A program made the position numbers and the translations under genes. This document shows positions 8,274-16,818 of a stretch of DNA of 52,569 nucleotides, one piece after another. The notes beneath the pieces were generated by a model. That model had not been told where the DNA came from. It saw only the letters and a program-made list of their open reading frames with translations, and did no database searches. Position 1 is the stretch's first letter. The number at the start of each line of letters is the position of its first letter. Location of the stretch: assembly GCF_000337095.1 (NCBI RefSeq), contig NZ_AOIV01000037.1:1-52569 (forward strand). The letters run 5' to 3'. Source of the DNA: Halogeometricum pallidum JCM 14848. Lineage in GTDB: Archaea; Halobacteriota; Halobacteria; Halobacteriales; Haloferacaceae.

Positions 8274-9392
8274 ATGGACATGCACGAAGAGGGTATGCAG
8301 CGGCGCAAGTTCTTGTATGGCGCAGCAACGGCAAGCCTCGCAGGGCTCGCCGGGTGCAGCGGCAGCGGTGGCGGTAACGGCGGCGACGGCGGCGGTAACG
8401 GCGGTAGCGACGGTAACGGCGGCGGCAGCGGCGGTGGCGGCGGCAGCGGCGACATGACGCTCCGGGTCGGCACGTCCGCCGGCGGGACTCAGGACGTCGG
8501 GCTCGCCGTCGAGCGCGCCGTCAGCCAGGAGAGCGATACCCTCGACTACTCGACCATCGAGAGCCCCGGCTACATCGGGACCATCTACCGGATGGCCCAG
8601 AGCCAGTTCAACGCCGGCATCACCGACAACAACTCCTTGAACAAGGCGCTCGACGATCGCGGTCGGTTCTCCGAGCAGTCGGTATCCCGCATCCCCCAGT
8701 ACGGGTTCGGCGCGTTCCCGTACAGCATCTACATCGTCGCTCGCGACGGCACGGGCATCGAGACGTTCGACGACCTCGCGGGGAAGAACGTCTATCCTGC
8801 CGAGCCGGGCTACTCGACGCGCGCAACGACGCTCGACGTGTGGTCGCAGGACCCGACCGCGGACGTCCACGACAAGATGAACATCCAGAATATGGGCGTC
8901 GGTGACGCGCCCGGTGCGATGGAGGAAGGCAGCATCGACGCGTCTATCGCGTACGGCTCGCCCGGCGTCCGGTACACCGGCTTCGTTCAGGAGATGGCCT
9001 CCCGCGTCGACCTTCACTACGTCAAACCGACGGACGCGCTCATCGAATCCGCGGAGTCGTACTCCGGCGCGGGGACGACCCGAACGCCCTACAGCGAATG
9101 GCCGATCGCGAACGCCGACATCGGTACCGACGAGGTGTTCACCTGGGACCTCGAGGTCAACTACACGTTCAACCCCGAGGCCAATCCCGACGCAGTCTAC
9201 GAACTCTGCCGCGTCGTTCACGAGCACAGCGACGTCATCAACAACGGCGAAGAGCAGTTCAACGACTACGACTCCGCCGAGGAGATGCTCGGGTACGCGC
9301 AGGAGCGCATCCCGGTCCACCCGGGCGCGGTGAAGTACTACAAGGAGAACGACGCCTGGGACGACAGCCTCCAAGAGGGCGACGCGGCGTAA
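8274..9392 (+). CDS. TAXI-family TRAP transporter solute-binding lipoprotein
   Basis: This protein has about 372 residues and is the extracytoplasmic receptor of a TRAP transporter of the TAXI type. The N-terminus has a twin-arginine motif ('RRKFLYG') followed by a lipobox ('LAGC'), so it is exported by Tat and lipid-anchored. A glycine/serine/asparagine linker of about 30 residues follows. The body shows 'LRVGTSAGGTQDVG', 'GAFPYSIYIVARDGTGI' and a 'VHPGAVKYYKE' C-terminus typical of TAXI receptors. TTG 8265 and ATG 8295 are alternative starts. It is followed at 75 bases by the fused permease. The ligand is unknown; TAXI members usually carry carboxylates or amino acids. Confidence 0.88.
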   Translation: MDMHEEGMQRRKFLYGAATASLAGLAGCSGSGGGNGGDGGGNGGSDGNGGGSGGGGGSGDMTLRVGTSAGGTQDVGLAVERAVSQESDTLDYSTIESPGYIGTIYRMAQSQFNAGITDNNSLNKALDDRGRFSEQSVSRIPQYGFGAFPYSIYIVARDGTGIETFDDLAGKNVYPAEPGYSTRATTLDVWSQDPTADVHDKMNIQNMGVGDAPGAMEEGSIDASIAYGSPGVRYTGFVQEMASRVDLHYVKPTDALIESAESYSGAGTTRTPYSEWPIANADIGTDEVFTWDLEVNYTFNPEANPDAVYELCRVVHEHSDVINNGEEQFNDYDSAEEMLGYAQERIPVHPGAVKYYKENDAWDDSLQEGDAA

Positions 9393-9467
9393 CCCCCGCC
9401 CCACGGCGCCGTCCCAGGTCGCGAAGAACCCAACCAAGAGTCTACTACAAACAAACCACACCAACAC

Positions 9468-11459
9468 ATGGACACACAATCCGAACGAGAGACCGGTCCC
9501 ACGGGGTGGCTACGGGGCCTCGACATCAGCGTCACGCTCGTAGCCGTCCTGTTCTGGTGCGTCGTCCTCTGGTGGGCCTACACCCAGAATTGGTCGACGG
9601 TCAAGTACGCCGTCCTGTTCGTCGGCGGCATCATGACAGTGTACGCCCTCAACGAGACGCGCGAATCGCTCGAAGAAGGAAGCTGGATAGACGCGCTGGT
9701 GTTGCTGCCGTCGGCCGGCGTGCTCATCACGGCGTCGTTTTATTTCTTCGTGAACTTCGAGACGGTGTACCTCCTGCGACAGGGGTTCGCCACCGAGCAC
9801 GAGTACATGCTCGCGCGACTCATCATCATCTCGCTTTTGTACCTCACGTGGCGCGAATTCGGGAACTTGTTCCTCGGACTCGTCATCGGCGTGATGCTGT
9901 ACGCGATGTTCGGCGACGCCGTTCCCGGCGTCCTCGGGCACGCGGGGATGTCTCAGCTGACCCTCCTACAGGCGACGGTCACGGACCTGTACGGGTTCTA
10001 CGGCTCGCTCACGCAGCTGACCGCGTCCTGGATCGCGCCGTTCCTCCTGTACGCCGGGCTGCTGTTCGCGTACGGCGCGTTCGACCTGATTCTCCGGCTC
10101 GCCATCGTCGCCGCCGGACGCATCCGCTCGGGCGTGGCACAGACGGCCGTGCTCTCCTCGGCGGTCATCGGCTCCATCAACGGTTCGTACACGGCGAACG
10201 CCGCCATGACGGGGTCGTTCACGATTCCGACGATGAAGGAGAGCGGGATGTCCGGCCACCGCGCGGCCGGCATCGAAGCCGTCGCCTCTACCGCGGGACA
10301 GGTGCTCCCGCCGGTCATGGGCGCCTCCGCGTTCGTGATGGCGTCGTACCTCGGCGTCGCGTACCTCAACATCGTCGTCGCGGGGTTGCTCCCCGCAGCG
10401 ATTCTGGTCGTGTCCATCGCCATCGCAGTCCACTATACCGCGATCAGCGACACCAGCAACCAGGACATGGAGTTCTCGGAGTTCTTCGACGACCCGCTCT
10501 CGCGCAACGAGAAGATCGCCGAGGCGCTCCGGTTCGGTATCCCGTTCGGCGTCCTGATCTACTACCTCGGCTTCGCCCAGTTCACGGTGATGACGTCCGC
10601 GATGTACACCGTGTTCGCGATGGTTCTCACGGGCGTCCTGATGCCGCCGTTCCAGCGGCTCGTCGACTCCTCTGACGCCTCGCCGGTCTCGGAGTTCGTC
10701 ACGCAGGTCAGGAACACGGTTCACGGCTTCCGCCGGGGCGCCATCATTCTCGCGCCCATCGCCATCATCCTCGTGGTCATCAGCGGCGTCGTGAACCTGT
10801 TCTCGACGACCGGCGTCCCCGCGAAGATCGCGCTGTTGATGATCAACCTCTCCGGCGGCATCCTGCTGTTCGCGGTGCTGCTCGGCATGGCCGTCGCCAT
10901 CGTAATGGGCGTCGGGATGCCGACGGTGGCCGCCTACGTCATCGTGGCCATCCTCATCGTGCCGACGTTCGTCTCCGAGTTCGGCATCGCGGAGATCACG
11001 GCTCACTACACGATGTTCTACGCCGCCATCTTGGCGGGCATCACACCGCCGGTAGCGACGGCGGCCGTGGTCGCCGCCGGCATCGCGGAGGCGAACTTCT
11101 GGCGGACCTGCGGCGCGGCGCTGAAAATCGCCGCGCCGCTGTTCGTCCTCCCCGTCGCGTTCGTCTACAACCCCGCGCTGATCACGATGTCCCCGGGCCT
11201 CAACACGCTCTTCGTCGGTCTCATGGTGATGCTGGGTGCCGTCTCCATCATCTACGGCCTGAACTACCCGTTCAGGCTGTCGCTCGGAAACCTGCTTCTC
11301 ACCCGGGCCGCGCTGGCGGTGCTCGGCGTCCTCATCATGACGTACCCGACGGCGCTCGCGAAAATTGCGGGTATCGCCGTCTTCGTCGGCGTCTTCGTCG
11401 CCGAGAAGGTGATGGTCCGCGGTCTCAGCCTGCCGTTCACCAAGGAGGTGAAACAATGA
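9468..11459 (+). CDS. TRAP transporter fused permease (DctQM-type, TAXI branch)
   Basis: This 663-residue membrane protein combines the small (DctQ) and large (DctM) TRAP subunits. An N-terminal block of several helices (about 20-180) precedes a long DctM-like core with 'SAVIGSINGSYTANAAMTGSFTIPTMKESG' spanning about 225-255, 'STAGQVLPPVMGA' and, in the second half, 'GVGMPTVAAYVI' and 'AGITPPVATAAVVAAGIAEAN'. These repeated helical-hairpin signatures are diagnostic for TRAP permeases. It uses an ion gradient to import the solute captured by the preceding lipoprotein. Its stop overlaps the next small gene (ATGA). Confidence 0.92.
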   Translation: MDTQSERETGPTGWLRGLDISVTLVAVLFWCVVLWWAYTQNWSTVKYAVLFVGGIMTVYALNETRESLEEGSWIDALVLLPSAGVLITASFYFFVNFETVYLLRQGFATEHEYMLARLIIISLLYLTWREFGNLFLGLVIGVMLYAMFGDAVPGVLGHAGMSQLTLLQATVTDLYGFYGSLTQLTASWIAPFLLYAGLLFAYGAFDLILRLAIVAAGRIRSGVAQTAVLSSAVIGSINGSYTANAAMTGSFTIPTMKESGMSGHRAAGIEAVASTAGQVLPPVMGASAFVMASYLGVAYLNIVVAGLLPAAILVVSIAIAVHYTAISDTSNQDMEFSEFFDDPLSRNEKIAEALRFGIPFGVLIYYLGFAQFTVMTSAMYTVFAMVLTGVLMPPFQRLVDSSDASPVSEFVTQVRNTVHGFRRGAIILAPIAIILVVISGVVNLFSTTGVPAKIALLMINLSGGILLFAVLLGMAVAIVMGVGMPTVAAYVIVAILIVPTFVSEFGIAEITAHYTMFYAAILAGITPPVATAAVVAAGIAEANFWRTCGAALKIAAPLFVLPVAFVYNPALITMSPGLNTLFVGLMVMLGAVSIIYGLNYPFRLSLGNLLLTRAALAVLGVLIMTYPTALAKIAGIAVFVGVFVAEKVMVRGLSLPFTKEVKQ

Positions 11460-11698
11460 GTCCGAGCAGAGAAGCCCCCGAAGACCAGGTCGACACGTCC
11501 GACGTCGGCGGTCTCGGGGAGATCATCCCGGATCCTCTGATTCCGGTCTGGCGCCGGATCGAACGGATTCAGTCGTTCCGGGAGACGCACGGCAACACCT
11601 ACGTCACGGCGCTGGAGGCGCTGACGGCCATCGCGTTGGCCGTCGGCTACGTCTGGTGGGTGTACCTCTACTTCTACGGCGGCGCCGTCAGCCTGTAG
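11456..11698 (+). CDS. Small single-helix protein coupled to the TRAP permease
   Basis: This 80-residue protein has an acidic, hydrophilic N-terminal half and one predicted membrane helix (about 52-77, rich in Ala/Val/Tyr/Trp). Its ATG overlaps the permease stop, so it is translationally coupled to it. No known domain is recognised. Position and topology suggest an accessory subunit that stabilises or regulates the TAXI permease; this is inference. The DctQ portion is already fused within the permease, so it is not simply the missing small subunit. Confidence 0.7.
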   Translation: MSPSREAPEDQVDTSDVGGLGEIIPDPLIPVWRRIERIQSFRETHGNTYVTALEALTAIALAVGYVWWVYLYFYGGAVSL

Positions 11699-11726
11699 GC
11701 GCCGTCCTACGGGCTGTTCTTCCGCG

Positions 11727-13205
11727 CTACTCGTGCCACTCGGCGGCGCGCCGAACGTCGTGCGGGATGTGGCTGTCCTGCTCGCAGACGTCGTCAAGGT
11801 ACGAACGTAGTTCCGGCGCGAACTCGGGGTGAGCGCAGTGCTCGATTATCCGCTCGGCGCGTTCGACCGGCGAGAGTCCGCGCACGTCGGCGACGCCCTG
11901 TTCGGTGACGAAGACGTCGATATCGTGTTCGGTGTGGTCGACGTGGAACGTCATCGGGACCACCCGCGAGACGTCGCCGCCGTCCAGCGTCGACGGGAGC
12001 GCGCAGACGGACACGAGCGAGTTGCGGTTGAAATCCGCTGAGCCGCCGACGCCGTTTATCATCCGCGTGCCGCCGACGTGCGTGGAGTTGACGTTGCCGT
12101 AGATGTCGAACTCGATGGCGCTGTTGACGCCGACGACGCCGAACTGGTTGATGAGTCCCGGGTGGTTCGCCACGTCGGCCGGTCGGAGGACGACGTCCTC
12201 GGCGTAGCGCTCGACGTTCTCGAACAGTCGCGTCTGGCCCTCCTCGGTGAGCGCCATCGACGTGGCGCTCGCGCACCTGAGTCGGCCGGCGTCGAGCATG
12301 TCGAGGAGGCCGTCCTGGATGAGTTCGCCGAAGTACGCTACGTCGCGGTCCCCGAAGTCGAGTTCCTTCAGTTCGCCCATGAGCGCGTTGCCGAGCGACC
12401 CGACGCCGAACTGGAGGTGAATCGCGTCGTCGAACACCGGCGAGCGCTCCATCTCAGCCGACAGGAACGACCCGAGGTTGGCCGCGATGGCCAGGTCGTC
12501 GTCCGTCGGGTCGCGGAAGGAGTACGTCGAGTCCGCGATGTCCGTCTCCACGACACCGAGCAGTTTCTCGGGGTCGAACCGACAGTGATTCGTCCCGATG
12601 CGCTCGCCCGGTTCGGAGAGCGGCACGGGCTCTCGGTTCGGGGGGCTCGCGGGTCGGTAGACGTCGTGAAGCGCCTGCAGTTCGAGCGGTTGCGCTCGGT
12701 TCAGTTCGACGAGGAGGGTGTCGGCGGCCTCGACGAAGGCCGGGACCTGCCCGAGCGAGGTCGACGGGACGAACCAGTCCTCGCCGACGGCGACGGCCTC
12801 GACGACCGCGACGTCGGGGTCGACCAGCCCGCCGTACTGCACCTCGTCGCCGATGGCCGACGCGTTCCGGTCGCTGAACGCTATCTCTCGCCTGTTCGTC
12901 GCGCCCCGGGCCGCGCTGGAGAACTGATAAGAGAACCGACGGGCGACGGCGCCCGACTCGACGAGGTCGACGTCTATCTCCTCGCCGACGTTCCCGCTGT
13001 GGACCAACGTGAGTTCGAGGTCGCGGTCGTCTTCGGCCAACGCGAGCGGTATCGCCTTCGGGTAGCCGACGCTCCCGAACCCGCTGGTGAGCACCGTCGC
13101 GTCCGCCGAGATGCTCGCTGCGGCGGCGGCCGCGTCGACGACGGGGAGGTCGCCTCGGATGCGACGCTCGATCGGTCCGGCCGGCGCGGACGTTTCGCCC
13201 GTCAT
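11727..13205 (-). CDS. Acetyl-CoA hydrolase/CoA-transferase family protein
   Basis: This 492-residue protein has the two-domain acetyl-CoA hydrolase/transferase architecture (Cat1/succinyl-CoA:acetate CoA-transferase relatives). Recognisable parts are 'LTSGFGSVGYPKAIPLAL' near residue 40, 'LQFGVGSLGNALMGEL' and the C-terminal 'INGVGGSADFNRNS'. It would move CoA between carboxylates or hydrolyse acyl-CoA, activating an acid for the downstream beta-oxidation-like genes. The ATG at 13205 is chosen because the in-frame sequence upstream of it is Arg-rich and unlike haloarchaeal protein. It is divergent from the enoyl-CoA hydratase gene. Confidence 0.85.
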   Translation of the reverse strand: MTGETSAPAGPIERRIRGDLPVVDAAAAAASISADATVLTSGFGSVGYPKAIPLALAEDDRDLELTLVHSGNVGEEIDVDLVESGAVARRFSYQFSSAARGATNRREIAFSDRNASAIGDEVQYGGLVDPDVAVVEAVAVGEDWFVPSTSLGQVPAFVEAADTLLVELNRAQPLELQALHDVYRPASPPNREPVPLSEPGERIGTNHCRFDPEKLLGVVETDIADSTYSFRDPTDDDLAIAANLGSFLSAEMERSPVFDDAIHLQFGVGSLGNALMGELKELDFGDRDVAYFGELIQDGLLDMLDAGRLRCASATSMALTEEGQTRLFENVERYAEDVVLRPADVANHPGLINQFGVVGVNSAIEFDIYGNVNSTHVGGTRMINGVGGSADFNRNSLVSVCALPSTLDGGDVSRVVPMTFHVDHTEHDIDVFVTEQGVADVRGLSPVERAERIIEHCAHPEFAPELRSYLDDVCEQDSHIPHDVRRAAEWHE

Positions 13206-13378
13206 AGCGAGGTCCTCTCCGTGTTCCGGCGGGAGAAGGAGAGCGCCCGCGTGTCGGTTCCGTCGCCGGTGGCGGCCTTCGCGCCGTCGTCCGTCGAGTG
13301 AGACATTGGTCGGAGTTCCGTATCTGAGACAATAAATCGTTGGGGTCGCGTCGCCGGGAGACGGCGGCGCGAGCCCCA

Positions 13379-13386
13379 CCTATATG
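13379..13386 (+). promoter_or_regulatory. TATA box of the enoyl-CoA hydratase gene
   Basis: CCTATATG is centred about 28 bases before the ATG at 13411. This fits a leaderless haloarchaeal promoter and decides against an in-frame ATG at 13384 that lies inside the box. Confidence 0.6.
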
Positions 13387-13410
13387 TGCGGCCCGACCGA
13401 TAGCGGAGGC

Positions 13411-14199
13411 ATGGAACGGTACGACGACGTAAGCTACGCCGTGACCGACGGTATCGCGACGATCACCATCGAACGTCCGGACGTGTACAACGCCTTCACT
13501 CGGAACACGATCCTCGAACTCAACGACGCCGCCCGAACGGCCGAGGCCGACGACGGCGTATACGCGGTCGTGCTGACGGGCGACGGGAAGGGCTTCTGTT
13601 CGGGCGCCGACACCACCGAGATGCCCGACTGGGACGAGCAGTCCCCCGAGGAGTACGGCGCCTTTCTCTGGCTGATCCAGCAGTTCGTCTACAACCTCAG
13701 GACGATGGCGACGCCCTCGGTCGCGGCGGTCAACGGTCCGGCCATCGGTGCCGGCTGCGACTTCGCGCTGGCCTGTGACCTCCGCGTCGTCGGGGAGGAG
13801 GGCGTCATGCGCGAGGGGTTCGTCAACGTCGGTCTGGTTCCCGGCGACGGAGGCGCGTGGCTCCTGCCCCGACTCGTCGGCGAGTCCAAGGCCCGCGAGT
13901 ACCTGCTCACCGGGCGCGACATCACGCCCGCGGACGCCGTCGACATCGGTCTCGCGGTCGAACGGGCCGACGACGCGCTGGAGGCGGCGGGCGCCCTCGC
14001 CGCGGAGATTCGGGACAAGCCCGCGACCGCGGTCCAGCACACGAACCGCCTCGTCGACCCGCAGCGGAGCTTCGAGGAGTACTGCCGGAAGGCGGCCGAG
14101 TACCAGTGGGACTGCGTCGTCGACGCCGAGCATCAGGAGGCCGTGGCCGCGTTCAACGAGGGACGAGCGCCCGCGTTCGACCGTTCGTACGACGACTGA
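13411..14199 (+). CDS. Enoyl-CoA hydratase/isomerase family protein
   Basis: This 262-residue crotonase-fold protein has the oxyanion-hole segments 'GDGKGFCSGADTTEM' (about 59-73) and 'NGPAIGAGCDFALACDLRV' (about 109-127). 'REGFVNVGLVPGDGGAWLLPRLVG' spans 131-154 and holds the region where the catalytic acids usually lie; the second conventional Glu position reads Gly-Asp here, so hydratase chemistry is probable but not certain. It would hydrate or isomerise an enoyl-CoA. It lies between the CoA-transferase and the acyl-CoA dehydrogenase, transcribed against both. Confidence 0.85.
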   Translation: MERYDDVSYAVTDGIATITIERPDVYNAFTRNTILELNDAARTAEADDGVYAVVLTGDGKGFCSGADTTEMPDWDEQSPEEYGAFLWLIQQFVYNLRTMATPSVAAVNGPAIGAGCDFALACDLRVVGEEGVMREGFVNVGLVPGDGGAWLLPRLVGESKAREYLLTGRDITPADAVDIGLAVERADDALEAAGALAAEIRDKPATAVQHTNRLVDPQRSFEEYCRKAAEYQWDCVVDAEHQEAVAAFNEGRAPAFDRSYDD

Positions 14200-14239
14200 C
14201 CGCAGCCATCCGGCGTGTCGCGCGAGATGCGGGGGCCAG

Positions 14240-15379
14240 TTAGCGTTCGGAGACGGCCGGGAGCCCGCGTTCTTCGAGTGCGCGGGCGATGGTGTTCAAC
14301 TGCATCTCGTCGGTGCCCGCGGCGATGCGTCTGCTCCGGGCGAACCGGTAGAGATACTCTAACGGGTGGCCCTGCTGGTACGCTCGTGCGCCGACTATCT
14401 GGACGGCCTCGCTGACCACCTCTTCGGCCACCCTCGAACAGTGGAGCTTCGCCGTCGACGTCTGGAGACGCGGCGGCGCCCGTTCGTGCCCCTCCGCCCC
14501 TGCCGCGGACGCGTACGCCAGCGAGGCGGCGGTCTCGACCTGTCGATACATCTCGGCGAGTTTCCACTCGATACCCTGGAACTCGTCTATCGTCCGCCCG
14601 AACTGTTCTCGCTCGCTCGCGTACGACAGCGCCCGCTCCAGCGCCGCTTCGGCCCACGCGACGGTGAGAATAGAGCTTCCCAGCCGCTCCCAGTTGAGCG
14701 ACACTAGCTGCTCTTTGAACGCCTCCTGGCCACGGGTGAGGACGCGACGCTCCGGGACGACCACGTCGTCGATGGTAAAGTGCGTCTGGGAGTAACCGGC
14801 CATATTCGTGTACACCTCCTGTATCTCGACCCCGGGGTCGTCGTACGGAATGACGACGGACCCCAGTCCCTCCGGGAACCGGACCCACGTCACCGCCGCG
14901 TCGCCGAACGGGACGCCCCCGACCCACGTCTTCTCGCCGTTGCAGACCAATCGACCGTCCTCCTCGGTCACCTCCGTCGTCATCGACCCCACGTCCGACC
15001 CGGCCTCGGGTTCGGAGATGGCGATGGAAACGAAGCTCTCGCCCGCCGTCACCGCCGGAAGGAACTCCTCTTTGACGGAGTCCGAGCCGAACAGGTCGAT
15101 AGCTCGTGGAGCGACCATGCTCTGCATGTAGGTGAACCAGCCGGTGTCTGGACACTCGCGGCCGACGGCTTCCGTCAGGAGCATCGCCGTCAAGTCGGAC
15201 AGTCCCTGCCCGCCGTACTCTTCGGAGATAGACGGACAGTAGAGGTCGGCCTCGGCCAGTTCTTCGAGATTCTCCCACGGGACGTCCCCGTGCCACGTGT
15301 AAGCGTCGTCGGTGAACTCCGCGGCGACCGACTCGGCGCGTTCGGCGAACTCACGCTGTTCCGCTGTCAGGGCTCGCAT
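14240..15379 (-). CDS. Acyl-CoA dehydrogenase, isovaleryl-CoA-dehydrogenase-like active site
   Basis: This 379-residue flavoprotein has the acyl-CoA dehydrogenase fold: 'ISEPEAGSDVGSM' (FAD-binding strand, 121-133), 'EREQFGRTIDEFQGIEWKLAEM' in the third domain, and a C-terminal 'GTDEMQLNTIAR'. The usual catalytic Glu of the 'YEGT' motif is absent (here 'IAAGT'). A Glu at 231 in 'NWERLGSS' matches the alternative base position of isovaleryl-CoA and long-chain dehydrogenases. It should oxidise a short or branched acyl-CoA to an enoyl-CoA. A TATA-like box lies 28 bases before the ATG. Confidence 0.88.
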   Translation of the reverse strand: MRALTAEQREFAERAESVAAEFTDDAYTWHGDVPWENLEELAEADLYCPSISEEYGGQGLSDLTAMLLTEAVGRECPDTGWFTYMQSMVAPRAIDLFGSDSVKEEFLPAVTAGESFVSIAISEPEAGSDVGSMTTEVTEEDGRLVCNGEKTWVGGVPFGDAAVTWVRFPEGLGSVVIPYDDPGVEIQEVYTNMAGYSQTHFTIDDVVVPERRVLTRGQEAFKEQLVSLNWERLGSSILTVAWAEAALERALSYASEREQFGRTIDEFQGIEWKLAEMYRQVETAASLAYASAAGAEGHERAPPRLQTSTAKLHCSRVAEEVVSEAVQIVGARAYQQGHPLEYLYRFARSRRIAAGTDEMQLNTIARALEERGLPAVSER

Positions 15380-15402
15380 GTCTACCGTTCGGAAACAAAC
15401 CC

Positions 15403-15410
15403 GGATAAAT
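15403..15410 (-). promoter_or_regulatory. TATA box of the acyl-CoA dehydrogenase gene
   Basis: On the minus strand ATTTATCC is centred about 28 bases before the start at 15379, consistent with a leaderless transcript. Confidence 0.55.
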
Positions 15411-15494
15411 GGATTGGCTCCGCTTCTGCGTCGCTCGCGGTAGGCGGGTCCAGCACATTGAGTTCGTGCCGTCCGTCGCGGCGTCGGCGGGCAC

Positions 15495-16697
15495 TCAGAC
15501 GTTCGCGGCGAGGGTCTTGGCGATGTGGTCGCCGAAGGGGAGCGAGGAGGTCAGACCGGGGGACACCGCGTTGAGGATGTGGACCGCGTCTTCCCGCTCG
15601 ATGAACAGCGGGTCTTCGACCAGTTCGCCCTCGTCGCTGACGAGTTGGGCGCGGATGCCGGCGTAACTCTCCGTCAGGTCGCCGCCGCGCACCTCCGGAA
15701 CCAAGCGCTGTGAGGCCTCGGTGAATTTCCGCTTCCGGTAGGATTTGTTCAGTTCCTCCCACGCCGCCGACAGCATCGTCTTGGAGGCGAGGAGCTTTCT
15801 GAACCCCTCGTACCGGAGCGTCTCGACGAGTTCGGCCGGGTCGACGTCCGTGTTGTCGTAGGCCTCGCGCCCGAAGGCCAACACCGCGTTCGGACCGACG
15901 ATGACCTTCCCGTCCGTCCGCCGGGTGTAGTGGACGCCGAGGAACGGGAGGTCCGGGTCCGGAGTCGGATAGATCATCGTCCGACAGAGGTCGGCCCGTT
16001 CCGGCGTGAGTTCGTAGTACTCGCCCCGAAACGGGACGACTTGGTACGACTCGCCCACGCCGACCTGATGGGCCAGCGTGTCGGCGTGCAGGCCCGCCGC
16101 GTTCACCAGGTACGACGCCTCGACGTCGCTGTTGCTCGTCGCGAGACGATAGCCGTCGTCGGTACGTTCGACCCGCGAGACGGCGTGACCCGTGTACAGC
16201 GAGACGCCGGCCCGCTGAATCTCCCGCGTGAGCGCGTACACGTACTGCTGTGAGTCCACCGACGCGGCCTCGGGGGCGTGGAGGGCGGCCCGTCCGACGG
16301 CGTGGGGTTCGTGCTCGCGAATCTCGTCTCGGGAGTCCAGCAGTTCGTACTCGACGCCGTTGGCCTCGGCCCGTTCGGCGAGAGTTTCGAGATGTGCCGC
16401 CTCGCGGTCCGTCTGCGCCACGACGAGGACCCCTCGCTCCTCGCAGGGCACGTCGTGGGCCGCGCAGTACTCCTTCATTCGTCGGGTCCCCTCGGTGGCG
16501 AAGCGCGCCTTCTCCGAGTCGGGCGGGTAGTTGAAGCCGGGATGGAGGACGCCGGAATTCCGGCCGCTCTGGTGTGCCGCGAGATGGTACTCCTTCTCGA
16601 GAACGGCGACGTCGAGGTTCGTCCGCGCCGCGAGGTGCTTCGCGACGGACAGACCGACGCAACCGCCGCCGACGATGGCGACGTCGTGACGTATCAT
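15495..16697 (-). CDS. lhgO: L-2-hydroxyglutarate oxidase-like FAD-dependent oxidoreductase
   Basis: This 400-residue protein is of the glycine-oxidase/L-2-hydroxyglutarate dehydrogenase family. The N-terminal Rossmann motif 'VAIVGGGCVGLSVAKHL' binds FAD, followed by 'AAHQSGRNSGVLHPGFNY' (about 40-57), which is characteristic of LhgO/L2HGDH. Later landmarks are 'VNAAGLHADTLA' and 'PFLGVHYTRRTDGKVIVGPNAVLA'. It would oxidise L-2-hydroxyglutarate or a similar 2-hydroxy acid to the keto acid. Immediately downstream, 115 bases away, is the acyl-CoA dehydrogenase on the same strand. The symbol is by family resemblance only. Confidence 0.85.
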   Translation of the reverse strand: MIRHDVAIVGGGCVGLSVAKHLAARTNLDVAVLEKEYHLAAHQSGRNSGVLHPGFNYPPDSEKARFATEGTRRMKEYCAAHDVPCEERGVLVVAQTDREAAHLETLAERAEANGVEYELLDSRDEIREHEPHAVGRAALHAPEAASVDSQQYVYALTREIQRAGVSLYTGHAVSRVERTDDGYRLATSNSDVEASYLVNAAGLHADTLAHQVGVGESYQVVPFRGEYYELTPERADLCRTMIYPTPDPDLPFLGVHYTRRTDGKVIVGPNAVLAFGREAYDNTDVDPAELVETLRYEGFRKLLASKTMLSAAWEELNKSYRKRKFTEASQRLVPEVRGGDLTESYAGIRAQLVSDEGELVEDPLFIEREDAVHILNAVSPGLTSSLPFGDHIAKTLAANV

Positions 16698-16818
16698 TGC
16701 TAACTCGTAGCGCGATTTGCCGGCTGAGGACTTAGGCGTACCGCTTTCGGGGATTCGACCGGAGAAAGAGAAGTACCGTGCGTCCGAAAGCGTCTGAAAG
16801 CGTTCGGAACGACGGGTC

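Noticed and set aside
8350-8455. Gly-rich repetitive DNA as a separate repeat element
   Set aside because: It is the flexible linker following the lipobox of the TAXI receptor, a common feature of haloarchaeal lipoproteins.
9966-11456. 496-residue open frame antisense to the TRAP permease
   Set aside because: It is a high-GC mirror frame with a translation rich in Arg, His and Asp and no domain. The opposite strand encodes a clear permease. The same holds for long antisense frames over hyuA (33192-35282), the nuclease fusion (38502-40559), ggt (42257-43843) and the second MR/MLE gene (3618-4748).
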